NCBI GenBank assembly: GCA_903893565.1
Contig: CAITMU010000116.1
Span: 1-34,711, forward strand
Source of the DNA: an uncultured beta proteobacterium
GTDB taxonomy: Bacteria; Pseudomonadota; Gammaproteobacteria; Burkholderiales; SG8-41
Direction: 5' to 3'
Length of the DNA stretch: 34,711 nucleotides
The translations under genes were made by a program, and so were the position numbers. The notes below the pieces were generated by a model that was not told the DNA's origin, did no database searches, and saw only the letters and a list, made by a program, of their open reading frames with translations. Below, one piece after another: positions 24,407-32,063 of this stretch (within the stretch, counting starts at the first letter, position 1; every line of letters starts with the position of its first letter).

Positions 24407-25369
24407 CTAATCCGCCTTGATCCCCGCGGTTTGTATGACCTTGGCCCATTTGGCAATATCCTGCTTTAGAAAAAGACGTAAGGCCTCTGGTGTGCCCGGA
24501 TTGGGTTGCGCACCTTGGGTGAGCAACCATTGGCGAGCAGCGGGGGTGTTGATGATGTCAACCATGTCATGATTGATTTTAACAATGATGGGCATGGGCG
24601 TTTTCGCTGGCGCAAAAAGGGCAAACCACGTGGTGGCATCAAAGTCGGCAAACCCTGCCTCGGCAACGGTGGGCACCCCAGGGGCGCCCGCAAAACGGGT
24701 GTTACCGGTTAAGGCAAACGTTTTGACTTTACCGGAGTGGACAAAGGGTAAAACGACGGGCACAGGACTGGCGGTGACTTGGACTTCACCACTGATGACG
24801 GCGCTGGTGGCCAAGGCAATGCCTTTGTAGGGAATGTGAACGAGTTTCAACTGCGCGTTGAAATTAAGAAGTTCAAAATTTAAATGGCCTACACCACCGG
24901 ATCCGCCTGAAGAAAAATTAATCTGCCCCGGGTGGGTGCGGGCGTAAGTGATAAATTCTTTCATGTTGTTGGCGGGTAAGGCCGGGTGGGCTACGATCAG
25001 AAAGGGGACTTGAGCATACTGAGCAATAGGGGCGAAATCTTTTTCGGGGTCATAGGCCAGTTTTTTGTAAAGCGAGGGGGCCGCAGCAAAAGAGCCGTGT
25101 TGCCCGAGATGCAAGGAGTAGCCATCAGGGGCCGCTTTAGCCGCAATTTCAGCGGCGATCACAGCGCCTGCACCCGGGCGGTTTTCGACCACGACGGGTT
25201 GCCCCCAACGCTCACTGATGCGTTGGGATAAAAAACGAGCCAGTAAATCCCCGCTCGTGCCTGCCGACGCGGTAATGATTCGGACGGGTTTGACCGGGTA
25301 AGAGCCAGTGGGGGCGGCGAGCCCAAGAGGAGCAAAAACCCATAGGGGGAAAAAAATCAATGACCTCAT
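24407..25369 (-). CDS. Bug/TctC-family tripartite tricarboxylate transporter receptor
   Basis: From the ATG at 25369 this is a 320-residue receptor with signal peptide MRSLIFFPLWVFAPLGLAA; in-frame ATGs at 25387 and 25417 are possible but none has a purine-rich ribosome binding site. The signature YPVKPVRIITASAGTSGDLLARFL departs from the usual VVP..PGG pattern and suggests an altered ligand loop. VVENRPGAGAVIAAE, DGYSLHLGQHGSFA, HIPYKGIALATSAVISGE and the KQDIAKWAKVIQTAGI end are typical. It is the last gene of a leftward set: enolase-family enzyme > GST > receptor. Confidence 0.9.
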   Translation of the reverse strand: MRSLIFFPLWVFAPLGLAAPTGSYPVKPVRIITASAGTSGDLLARFLSQRISERWGQPVVVENRPGAGAVIAAEIAAKAAPDGYSLHLGQHGSFAAAPSLYKKLAYDPEKDFAPIAQYAQVPFLIVAHPALPANNMKEFITYARTHPGQINFSSGGSGGVGHLNFELLNFNAQLKLVHIPYKGIALATSAVISGEVQVTASPVPVVLPFVHSGKVKTFALTGNTRFAGAPGVPTVAEAGFADFDATTWFALFAPAKTPMPIIVKINHDMVDIINTPAARQWLLTQGAQPNPGTPEALRLFLKQDIAKWAKVIQTAGIKAD

Positions 25370-25467
25370 AAAATAACCAAGCGTCATGTTGCGGGGTGGG
25401 TAGGCAAGAAAGGTCATCGGGTGGTATGAGGGGATGGATAAAGCATGATTGTATCCCCGTAAAAGTA

Positions 25468-26190
25468 TTATGTTTTGGTGGCGCTGGCTAATCGGGCCGC
25501 ATTGTCTTTGGTGTCATAAAGATTAATCATGGTTTTGCCTTCTGTGGCTTGGTTCATTCGGGCGCGAATTTCTGTGGCCATTTGATCATTTCTTTTGACA
25601 GCAGGGCGTTCTTGCATAGCATTGAACCAGCGCATGAAGTGGGGAAAATCTTTGGCGTTAACCCCTCGGTCTGGATGTAGCTTGGTCCAAGGGTAAATCG
25701 CCATATCGGCAATACTGTATTCGCTCCCGCCTATCCATTGGCTATCCCGAGCGCGGTTATCCAATACACGGTAAAGGCGTAAGGACTCGTTGTTGTAACG
25801 CTCTTTGGCATAGACAATATTTTCTTTTGCATAATTATTAAAGTGATTCGCTTGTCCAAACATGGGTCCAATATGGGCCATCTGAAAGATTAACCACTGG
25901 AGTGTGTCGTAGCGGGTGCGAGGATCTTTAGATAGAAATTGATCGGTTTTTTCTGCAAGATAGATCAGAATCGCCCCGGACTCCATCATCGTGTAGCGTG
26001 CGCCCCCAGGCCCTTCGGTATCCACAATCGCAGGAATCCGGTTATTGGGACTTAATTGTAAATATTCGGGGCTAAATTGATCGCCGAGCCGAATATTGAC
26101 ATCCACGTGAACCCATTCAAGGCCCGTCTCTTCGAGCATGATCATAACTTTCTGGCCATTCGGTGTCGGTGTGGAGTGTAATTCAATCAT
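25468..26190 (-). CDS. Glutathione S-transferase, Nu-class (YfcG/YghU-like)
   Basis: The 240-residue protein opens ELHSTPTPNGQKVMIMLEETGLEW, the TPNG motif typical of bacterial Nu-class GSTs (YfcG, YghU), which act mainly as disulfide reductases with glutathione. NNRIPAIVDTEGPGG and MMESGAILIYLAEKT complete the glutathione site. The C-terminal domain (FQMAHIGPMFGQANHFNNYA, YSIADMAIYPW) is also characteristic, and a charged tail follows. GGAGG precedes the ATG. It lies 56 bases after the enolase-superfamily gene and about 100 bases before the Bug receptor, all leftward. Whether it acts in the same pathway is inference. Confidence 0.92.
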   Translation of the reverse strand: MIELHSTPTPNGQKVMIMLEETGLEWVHVDVNIRLGDQFSPEYLQLSPNNRIPAIVDTEGPGGARYTMMESGAILIYLAEKTDQFLSKDPRTRYDTLQWLIFQMAHIGPMFGQANHFNNYAKENIVYAKERYNNESLRLYRVLDNRARDSQWIGGSEYSIADMAIYPWTKLHPDRGVNAKDFPHFMRWFNAMQERPAVKRNDQMATEIRARMNQATEGKTMINLYDTKDNAARLASATKT

Positions 26191-26246
26191 CGGGGTAAGC
26201 CTCCAAAAAAATAGGGATGGGAATCATAATGTAACTGAAGCGGTGT

Positions 26247-27416
26247 TTAAAAAGTATATTCGGGTCCGTCAACATATTGAAACCGTTCTAAGGCATCGGC
26301 TCGCAGGGTAAATCCTAAACCGGGCGCGTCAGGCGCAAATACGCGTCCATTACGAATATCGTAGGGTTCGTTAAAAAGCTCATTCATCATCGGCATATAG
26401 CCTTGACTGACTTCTAAAATATGACAATTGACCGCAGAGAGGGCAACGTGCAGGCTTGCTGCAAACAATACCCCACAACCCCAGGCATGGGGGGCTAATC
26501 GAATATCGAAAGCGCTCGTGAGTGCACTGATGCGACGAATTTCTGTGATGCCCCCAGCCCGGGCTACATCGGGTTGTGCAATGTCAATGGCGCGGTGTTC
26601 TAGTAAATTTCTAAATCCAAAGCGAGAAAACTCACGCTCCCCGGAGGCGATGGGAATGGAGGTGGATCGTCGGACTTCGGCCATACCCCAGGGATTATCG
26701 GGGGAGACCGGCTCCTCAAACCAAGCAATACGAAAAGGGGTTAATGCACGCGCGATCTCGATCGCGACGGGGGTTTCCAGACTGGCGTGAGCATCCACCA
26801 TGAGTTCCACCGAAGGGCCAATGCCACGTCGGGCCGCTTCAACGCGTTGGACACAATGATCTATTGAAAACCCCTCTCGCCCAACAACCCGCATTTTAAC
26901 AGCGCTAAAGCCCTTGGCAGCATAGCCCCCCATTTCAGCTTCAGCCTCGGCGCCTGGCGCCCATCCCCCACTGGCATAGGCTCGAACGCTTTGCCTGGCT
27001 GCACCGATGGCTTGATACAGGGGAATGCCGAGGGCTTTTGCTTTTAAGTCCCAGATGGCGATATCAAGCCCTGAAATTGCCTCCATGACCATGCCGCTAC
27101 GACGACTGGTTTCGGCTTGGGCAACACCTCGTTCCAGTGCCGGTTGGCTACGAGAGCCGTTATACATTTTTTCAAAAAGTCGTTCGCTAAAAAAGGGATC
27201 TTCACCGATAAGCTCAAAGGCCAGTTCATGTTCGACAATGGCGGCAATCACGGGTGGGGTGCCTAGACAGGCTCCCATGCCACAAAGGCCCGTATCGGTT
27301 TCTACAAAAATGAGGGTCGCATCGCTTTTAACCTTGGTACCGAGATCTGTGCGATGTCGGCGTTCAAAAGGCACGGGGTCTGATAAGCCAACGGCTCGAA
27401 CACGAGTGATTTTCAT
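26247..27416 (-). CDS. Enolase-superfamily protein (mandelate racemase/muconate lactonizing group)
   Basis: The 389-residue protein has the N-terminal capping domain (ITRVRAVGLSDPVPFERRH, TLIFVETDTGLCGMGAC) and a beta/alpha barrel. Barrel residues in order are the base motif AVKMRV (Lys-x-Arg), the metal ligands Asp in ELMVDAHASL, Glu in AWFEEPVSP and Glu in IASGERE, then Asp in AQPDVARAGG and His in LAPHAWG forming the His-Asp dyad. This points to the mandelate-racemase subgroup, which mostly dehydrates sugar acids or racemises hydroxy acids by abstraction of the alpha proton. The exact substrate cannot be assigned. It heads a leftward set with a Nu-class GST and a Bug receptor, fitting uptake and breakdown of a hydroxy or sugar acid. 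Confidence 0.9.
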   Translation of the reverse strand: MKITRVRAVGLSDPVPFERRHRTDLGTKVKSDATLIFVETDTGLCGMGACLGTPPVIAAIVEHELAFELIGEDPFFSERLFEKMYNGSRSQPALERGVAQAETSRRSGMVMEAISGLDIAIWDLKAKALGIPLYQAIGAARQSVRAYASGGWAPGAEAEAEMGGYAAKGFSAVKMRVVGREGFSIDHCVQRVEAARRGIGPSVELMVDAHASLETPVAIEIARALTPFRIAWFEEPVSPDNPWGMAEVRRSTSIPIASGEREFSRFGFRNLLEHRAIDIAQPDVARAGGITEIRRISALTSAFDIRLAPHAWGCGVLFAASLHVALSAVNCHILEVSQGYMPMMNELFNEPYDIRNGRVFAPDAPGLGFTLRADALERFQYVDGPEYTF

Positions 27417-27456
27417 GAAAAGGCTTTATAAAAAGACGAAGAGGGTTCGGTAGGAT

Positions 27457-28443
27457 TTACGACGATGGCGGTTTGTTTTTGATTCTATTATAGGGGTCTT
27501 GTGCTACGGCTGCGGGTTGGATCGGGGATTGTGCTAACCGAATACCCCAGAGAACGAGGAGTGCGCCCACCAAGGCACTTGGACCCAAGGATTCCCCTAA
27601 AAGGCCCCATGCGAAAAGTCCTGCCATCACCGGTTGTAGCAAGAGACCCACAGAGCAGAGCATCGCAGGCAGATGAGCCATCGCATAGGCAATAAGGCTT
27701 TGCCCAATCACTTGCGAAATGAGCGCTAAGGCCACTAAAAGGCTCCAACCGTAAGCGCTTTGTGGCAGGAGCCCTTCTCCCGACAGTACTACGATCGGTA
27801 ATAGCAATACGGCGGTCACGGTCGTGCTGACCGCCATGATATGAGCCGTACTGACGAAAGGGCGTAAACGGGCGACCATCAGCTGGTAGCCCGCATAAAA
27901 AAAAGCGGTGAGTAACCCCAGTGCGTCTCCCCAAAGCGCTTTACCGGTATGAGGAAAATGGCCTTTAATTAAGAGGATGACCCCACACAGGGCGGCCATC
28001 AAACCCAGTACAAAACGGCGAGAGGGGCGTTGTTGCCATAAGAGCCAGCAAGCGAGGGTGACAAAAATCGGTGCTAGATTGGCCAGTAATGTGGCATTGG
28101 CTACGGAAGTTAAAATAATAGCGGTGTGCCATACCGATAGATCGCCAGCAAAGAAAGCCCCGGCCGTGATGAGGCCACGAAGCGGCAGGTAGGCAGTCTT
28201 AGCGCTGCGTTCTTGGGTAGGTGGTGCTCTGTTTTGTTTGAAGACCCATAGCCACAAAAAAGGAAGGGCTAAAAAAACGCGCCAAAAGGCGGTCGATAAG
28301 GGGCCAGTTTCGCTGACTTTGACAAAGAGGGCTGATGTGCCAATGCAGCTTGCCCCTGTGAATAAAGCGAGCAAAGCCAGGTGACGGGTGCTTAGGGCAT
28401 TAGGCAAAAGGTTGGACCATTTGAGTCTTAGTTCGCGTGCCAA
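27457..28443 (-). CDS. EamA-family inner-membrane transporter (DMT superfamily)
   Basis: The 328-residue protein is very hydrophobic with about ten membrane segments in two EamA repeats. The first starts LALLALFTGASCIGTSALFVKVSETGPLSTAFWR, where the small-residue helix and the FWR end are typical of the family; the second begins near ALWGDALGLLTAFFYAGYQLMV. These carriers usually export metabolites or amino acids. The only usable start is a TTG (28443). It is downstream of the terminator of the enoyl-CoA hydratase gene and probably has its own promoter in the purine-rich gap. Its stop lies 41 bases upstream of the enolase-family gene start, so it may be cotranscribed with that set. Confidence 0.88.
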   Translation of the reverse strand: MARELRLKWSNLLPNALSTRHLALLALFTGASCIGTSALFVKVSETGPLSTAFWRVFLALPFLWLWVFKQNRAPPTQERSAKTAYLPLRGLITAGAFFAGDLSVWHTAIILTSVANATLLANLAPIFVTLACWLLWQQRPSRRFVLGLMAALCGVILLIKGHFPHTGKALWGDALGLLTAFFYAGYQLMVARLRPFVSTAHIMAVSTTVTAVLLLPIVVLSGEGLLPQSAYGWSLLVALALISQVIGQSLIAYAMAHLPAMLCSVGLLLQPVMAGLFAWGLLGESLGPSALVGALLVLWGIRLAQSPIQPAAVAQDPYNRIKNKPPSS

Positions 28444-28465
28444 TGCGTTTTATCTGAGAAGCAAA

Positions 28466-28495
28466 GGGAAAAAAAGGGAAAAAAAGGGGAAAAAA
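28466..28495. repeat. Imperfect tandem repeat of G3-4 A6-7 units
   Basis: Three units (GGG+A7, GGG+A7, GGGG+A6) make a 30-base pure purine tract on the plus strand, just upstream of the leftward EamA gene start and overlapping the U-tract of the preceding terminator. It may bend DNA and is prone to slippage. Confidence 0.8.
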
Positions 28496-28524
28496 GAAGG
28501 CCTTAACTGGACTAACAGGCCCCC
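28490..28524 (-). terminator. Rho-independent terminator of the enoyl-CoA hydratase gene
   Basis: On the minus strand GGGGGCCT (28524-28517) pairs with AGGCCTTC (28503-28496), an 8-bp stem with two G-U pairs and a 13-base loop, followed at once by six T and then further T-rich sequence. It lies 39 bases after the hydratase stop. Confidence 0.65.
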
Positions 28525-28562
28525 TTTTCCAAGAATAAACCCGCGCATTGTCACTAAGCGAG

Positions 28563-29339
28563 CTAGAGACCTTTAAAATGCGGTTTACGTTTTTCGATAA
28601 AAGCGCTCATGCCCTCTTTTTTATCTTCAGAGGCAAAGAGCATTTGTATGGCTTTGGTTTCCAAGGCAAGCCCGGTATCTAAAGAAGCATCGAGCCCTCG
28701 TAGGATACATTCTTTAACTTGTTCGATGGCCAGTGGGGGTAGTTGTGCTATTTGATGGGCCATCGCAATCGCGCGACTTTCCACTTCGGTATCGGGCACG
28801 ATTTCACTAACAAGCCCCATGTCGAGCGCCTCTTTGGCCGTGAAAAGATCCCCAGTTAACGCGTAGCGCATGGCTTTATATTTGCCAACGGCGCGAGGTA
28901 AGCGCTGTGTGCCGCCCCCCCCAGGGATAATGCCGATTTTGACTTCGGGTTGGCCAAAGCGCGCCCCTTCCCCTGCAATGATGATGTCACAGGTCATAGC
29001 CAGTTCACAGCCTCCGCCGAGGGCAAAACCACTGACGGCCGCAATCACGGGTTTGGGACAAGCACCAATGGTGCGCCAGAGTTTGTGAGTGCCGCGTAAC
29101 AACATTTCAATTGAACCGGCATTCACCATCTCTTTGATGTCTGCGCCAGCGGCAAAAGCTTTATCATTACCGGTGAGTACGATACAACGGATGGCCGGAT
29201 CATTGCCCATGTCGGTGAGATAGTGGGCGAGTAGTTTACGCACTTCTAGATTAAGGGCGTTACGGGCATCGGGGCGATTAATGCGTATCAATCCCACCCC
29301 TTCTTGCGGGTATTGTGCAAGAACAACGGCTTCGGTCAT
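28563..29339 (-). CDS. Enoyl-CoA hydratase/isomerase-family protein
   Basis: The 258-residue protein has the crotonase fold and both catalytic regions of enoyl-CoA hydratase. These are AFAAGADIKEM (oxyanion/CoA contact), FALGGGCELAMTCD with the first catalytic Glu, and FGQPEVKIGIIPGGGGTQRL with the second Glu; the C-terminal helix ends FIEKRKPHFKGL. It should hydrate 2-enoyl-CoA in fatty-acid or acyl-CoA breakdown. I chose the ATG at 29339; a TTG two codons upstream sits slightly better behind AAGGA. The G8 tract coding IPGGGG (28915-28922) is a potential slippage site. It follows the rfaH gene by about 117 bases. Confidence 0.94.
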   Translation of the reverse strand: MTEAVVLAQYPQEGVGLIRINRPDARNALNLEVRKLLAHYLTDMGNDPAIRCIVLTGNDKAFAAGADIKEMVNAGSIEMLLRGTHKLWRTIGACPKPVIAAVSGFALGGGCELAMTCDIIIAGEGARFGQPEVKIGIIPGGGGTQRLPRAVGKYKAMRYALTGDLFTAKEALDMGLVSEIVPDTEVESRAIAMAHQIAQLPPLAIEQVKECILRGLDASLDTGLALETKAIQMLFASEDKKEGMSAFIEKRKPHFKGL

Positions 29340-29456
29340 GGTCAAAAGTTCCTTATTGAAAGTCGAGAAAGCGCTTTAAAAGGCATAAGGATACCCCTTT
29401 GCCGTGAACCCGCCAATCGCTGACAAAAAGCACTGTGCCAATCGATTAAAAAAAGA

Positions 29457-29954
29457 TTACGACACTTTTTTCAGTTGTGTAGGTGACAGAGGCACTTTCA
29501 CGCTTCGACCCATGAATTCAATCAGCACCAAGGCACGGGCTTGCCCATCTTTCATTTGATAGATCGCTTCAATCCCCGCAAAGGGGCCGTCGGTGATTTG
29601 CAATTTTTCACCTTCGGCGAATAGTTCTTGAGGCGCTTCCAGAAAACGCTTTTCGTTATTTTTTAATATTGCAATAAGCCGCTCATTCACTTTGGCCGGT
29701 TCTAGGCCAAAGCGAACCAACCGGCTCACCCCTATTGTGGAGCGAATAGGAGACCAACTTTTTGCATCTAACCCACTGTCCAGTTGAATGAAGAGATAAC
29801 GGGGAAATAGGGGCTCTTCCACCACACTTAATTCTCGGCGCTTAATTTTTTCGGTCAAGAGCAGCGGCAAATAGCACTCAAAGCCCTGATAAGAGAGATT
29901 GAGTTGGGCTTTTTTTTCTTGGCGCGGTTTTGTGTGGACGAGATACCAAAACAT
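29457..29954 (-). CDS. rfaH: RfaH-type NusG paralogue, transcription antiterminator
   Basis: The 165-residue protein has an NGN domain (WYLVHTKPRQEKKAQLNLSYQ, CYLPLLLTEKIKRRE, EEPLFPRYLFIQLD, STIGVSRLVRFG) and a C-terminal KOW domain (ITDGPFAGIEAIYQMKDGQ). The short N-terminal hairpin region and the EPLFPRYLF/VRFG pattern fit RfaH rather than housekeeping NusG. RfaH-like factors bind ops sites in the non-template strand and push RNA polymerase through long surface-polysaccharide operons, matching the dTDP-rhamnose genes just upstream. I searched for an ops-like GGCGGTAG on both strands of the window and did not find one, so its targets lie elsewhere. Confidence 0.9.
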   Translation of the reverse strand: MFWYLVHTKPRQEKKAQLNLSYQGFECYLPLLLTEKIKRRELSVVEEPLFPRYLFIQLDSGLDAKSWSPIRSTIGVSRLVRFGLEPAKVNERLIAILKNNEKRFLEAPQELFAEGEKLQITDGPFAGIEAIYQMKDGQARALVLIEFMGRSVKVPLSPTQLKKVS

Positions 29955-30112
29955 GGTGTGCAGTAAAGCCTTCGTTTAGCGGTAAGGCTTAGGGCCTGAG
30001 GGGAACGTTTTATTTCGTGTCACGTCGGCTTATTGTCAATGGCTCATCAACCTTGGTCACGGACAGGGTCAACACCGCGTTGTGTCCTTTATGCCCTTTT
30101 TTGATGGACGCT

Positions 30113-30142
30113 ATTATAAGGGGGAGGTGTCCCCCTAGGCAA
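30113..30142 (-). promoter_or_regulatory. Candidate rfaH promoter with a palindrome filling the spacer
   Basis: On the minus strand TTGCCT (30142-30137) and a perfect TATAAT (30118-30113) are 18 bp apart. The spacer (30136-30119) is exactly one inverted repeat, AGGGGGA-CACC-TCCCCCT. This could be an operator inside the promoter. Alternatively the hairpin plus the following TTATAAT may act as a terminator for rfbD, whose stop lies 69 bases upstream. Confidence 0.5.
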
Positions 30143-30204
30143 TATGCAGAAAATTCAAAGTAAGTGCGCCGGTTAAAAGGGCGCTGATGGCACGAAAAAA
30201 ATAC

Positions 30205-31155
30205 TCAAGAGGAGGGCCGGAGGTTTTTATCCTGAAGCACTTCCTCCAACTGGGCTTGCCAGGTTGGTAGAACACAGCCAAAGGTAGATTGTATTTTGTC
30301 GGTATTGAGTCTTGAATTGGCAGGGCGTATTGCCGGAAGAGGGTAATCTTTCGTTGGGATGGGGGTGAGGCGGGGGGAGCCGCTAGGGTTTTTGACCGCC
30401 AAGAAGATGGCTTTTGCAAAACCAAACCAACTGACATCGCCTTGAGCGGTGAGGTGGTAGGTGCCGTATGCCATGGTATTAGGCTCTGAATGAGAGTGAG
30501 GGTGGGCGGAAGGCGTCTCACCAGAGGCGATTAATGGGGATTGTAAGACCTGTAGGGTTATTCGCGCGATCGCTTTGGCGCTGGTGGGCGCCCCCCGCTG
30601 ATCATCGACGATACGTAGTTCAGGTCGCACTTGGCCCAAGCGCAACATGGTGTTGAGGAAGTTAGCCCCTTCGGCGGCATAGACCCAACTCGTACGAAAA
30701 ATGAGATGCGCCGGTAAAATCTCTCGTAAGGCGATTTCACCGCCGAGCTTACTTTTTCCATATTCATTTAAGGGGCCAGTGGGATCGGTTTCTCGATAGG
30801 GATCGCTCTTTTTGCCGTCAAACACATAGTCGGTGGAGTAGTGAACCATGAGCGCGCCTAATGGCCGTGCTTCTTCAGCCAGTATGCTGACCGCCTCTTT
30901 GTTGACCTGCATGGCGATATTCGACTCGGTCTCAGCGCGATCCACGGCGGTAAAGGCGGCTGCGTTGATGATGAGAGTGGGTTTAAAGGTTTTTACTAAG
31001 GTCCGGATCGCATGGGGTTGGGTTAAATCTAACTCATTTCTTGTCACAGGTAGAACAGGGCCCAGCTGGCCTAATAAAGGGTAAAGGGCACGTCCCACCT
31101 GACCTTGGCTTCCGGTTAAGAGAATGCGTGAGAAGCGATTTTGCGTTGTAAACAT
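30205..31155 (-). CDS. rfbD: dTDP-4-dehydrorhamnose reductase
   Basis: The 316-residue protein is an extended short-chain dehydrogenase of the RfbD/RmlD type. It shows the NAD(P) loop LLTGSQGQVGRAL, INAAAFTAVDRAE, the HYSTDYVFDG motif, the catalytic NEYGKSKLGGE (Tyr-x-x-x-Lys), and FRTSWVYAAEGANFLNTML. It reduces dTDP-4-dehydro-L-rhamnose to dTDP-L-rhamnose, the sugar donor for O-antigen or other polysaccharides. A Pro/Ser/His-rich insert (about residues 215-230) is unusual for the family. It lies 155 bases after rfbC; the gap contains a perfect 7-bp hairpin. rfbA and rfbB are not in the window. Confidence 0.94.
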   Translation of the reverse strand: MFTTQNRFSRILLTGSQGQVGRALYPLLGQLGPVLPVTRNELDLTQPHAIRTLVKTFKPTLIINAAAFTAVDRAETESNIAMQVNKEAVSILAEEARPLGALMVHYSTDYVFDGKKSDPYRETDPTGPLNEYGKSKLGGEIALREILPAHLIFRTSWVYAAEGANFLNTMLRLGQVRPELRIVDDQRGAPTSAKAIARITLQVLQSPLIASGETPSAHPHSHSEPNTMAYGTYHLTAQGDVSWFGFAKAIFLAVKNPSGSPRLTPIPTKDYPLPAIRPANSRLNTDKIQSTFGCVLPTWQAQLEEVLQDKNLRPSS

Positions 31156-31185
31156 GTGAGACCCTTTAGCGCTTATGGCATGAGC

Positions 31186-31207
31186 CGAAAACGAAATACA
31201 GTTTTCG
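31186..31207. repeat. CGAAAAC/GTTTTCG hairpin between rfbC and rfbD
   Basis: A perfect 7-bp inverted repeat (31186-31192 and 31201-31207) with an 8-base loop lies 31 bases upstream of the rfbD start. It has no U-run. It may affect processing or expression of rfbD in the rfbC-rfbD transcript. Confidence 0.45.
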
Positions 31208-31310
31208 CTGTGAGAAAGAGGCGGAAAGAAGAGTGGTTACAAAGGCAACAAAGAGCGGATTATGGATAAGACCCGAGTAGCCCCAGTGAATAACGCCTGC
31301 CAAAGACCGC

Positions 31311-31856
31311 TTAATCGAAGTAAGGCGCATCTTTAAATGCAAATCCATTGCGATCTTTTGCCGCGAGTTGAGGCGCTTCAATTAAAGGCCAATCAATCTG
31401 TAGTGTCGTGTCGTTCCACAGAATGCACCGCTCATGCGAAGGAGCATAAAAATCGGTCGTTTTATATAAAAATTCAGCGCTGTCACTTAAGACGACGAAC
31501 CCATGGGCGAATCCTGGTGGAACCCAGGCCATACGTTTATTGGCCGCAGACAGATGCATCCCTACCCATTGGCCGAACGAGGGGGAATGGCGACGTAAAT
31601 CAACAGCGACATCGAAGACCTCTCCCACCACCACACGAATGAGTTTGCCCTGGGGTTGAATAATTTGATAGTGAAGCCCGCGTAAGACATTTTTTTGTGA
31701 ACGAGAATGATTGTCTTGGACAAAATCAACGTTTAAACCAGTTTTGTCCTTGAAGGTGCGCGCGTTAAAACTTTCAAAGAAAAATCCTCGATCATCGCCG
31801 AAGACAGTCGGTTCTAAAATTAATACGTCAGGTAGACGGGTTGGAATAATATTCAA
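31311..31856 (-). CDS. rfbC: dTDP-4-dehydrorhamnose 3,5-epimerase
   Basis: The product is a cupin-fold RfbC/RmlC epimerase: LPDVLILEPTVFGDDRGFFFESFNA, FVQDNHSRSQKNVLRGLHYQ (catalytic His region), GEVFDVAVDLRRHSPSFGQW, WVPPGFAHGFVVLSD and FLYKTTDFYAPSHERCI. It produces the substrate of RfbD. I place the start at the TTG at 31856, giving 181 residues, the usual family length. ATGs at 31898 and 31946 in the same frame would add 14 or 30 residues with no counterpart in the family; none of these has an ideal ribosome binding site. It is followed by rfbD on the same strand. Confidence 0.92.
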   Translation of the reverse strand: MNIIPTRLPDVLILEPTVFGDDRGFFFESFNARTFKDKTGLNVDFVQDNHSRSQKNVLRGLHYQIIQPQGKLIRVVVGEVFDVAVDLRRHSPSFGQWVGMHLSAANKRMAWVPPGFAHGFVVLSDSAEFLYKTTDFYAPSHERCILWNDTTLQIDWPLIEAPQLAAKDRNGFAFKDAPYFD

Positions 31857-32063
31857 AGTCGAGGCCAATGATAAGAAGAAGGGTATTGTTGGTGGCATTA
31901 TCTCGCAAAAACGATCAATGAGGAGCAAAGAAGCGTTCCCCTCCATTTATTAAGGGGGAGTGATCCAAGGCCAGCCTTTCGATACTAAAATAAAAAGAGA
32001 TCTAGGGTAAAGATGGTCGGCGTTTCGGGTGATTGCCAAGCGTACGGTGGTCATTCTGGTTTT

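Noticed and set aside
29955..32063. ops element for RfaH near the rhamnose genes
   Set aside because: No GGCGGTAG-like sequence was found by reading either strand.
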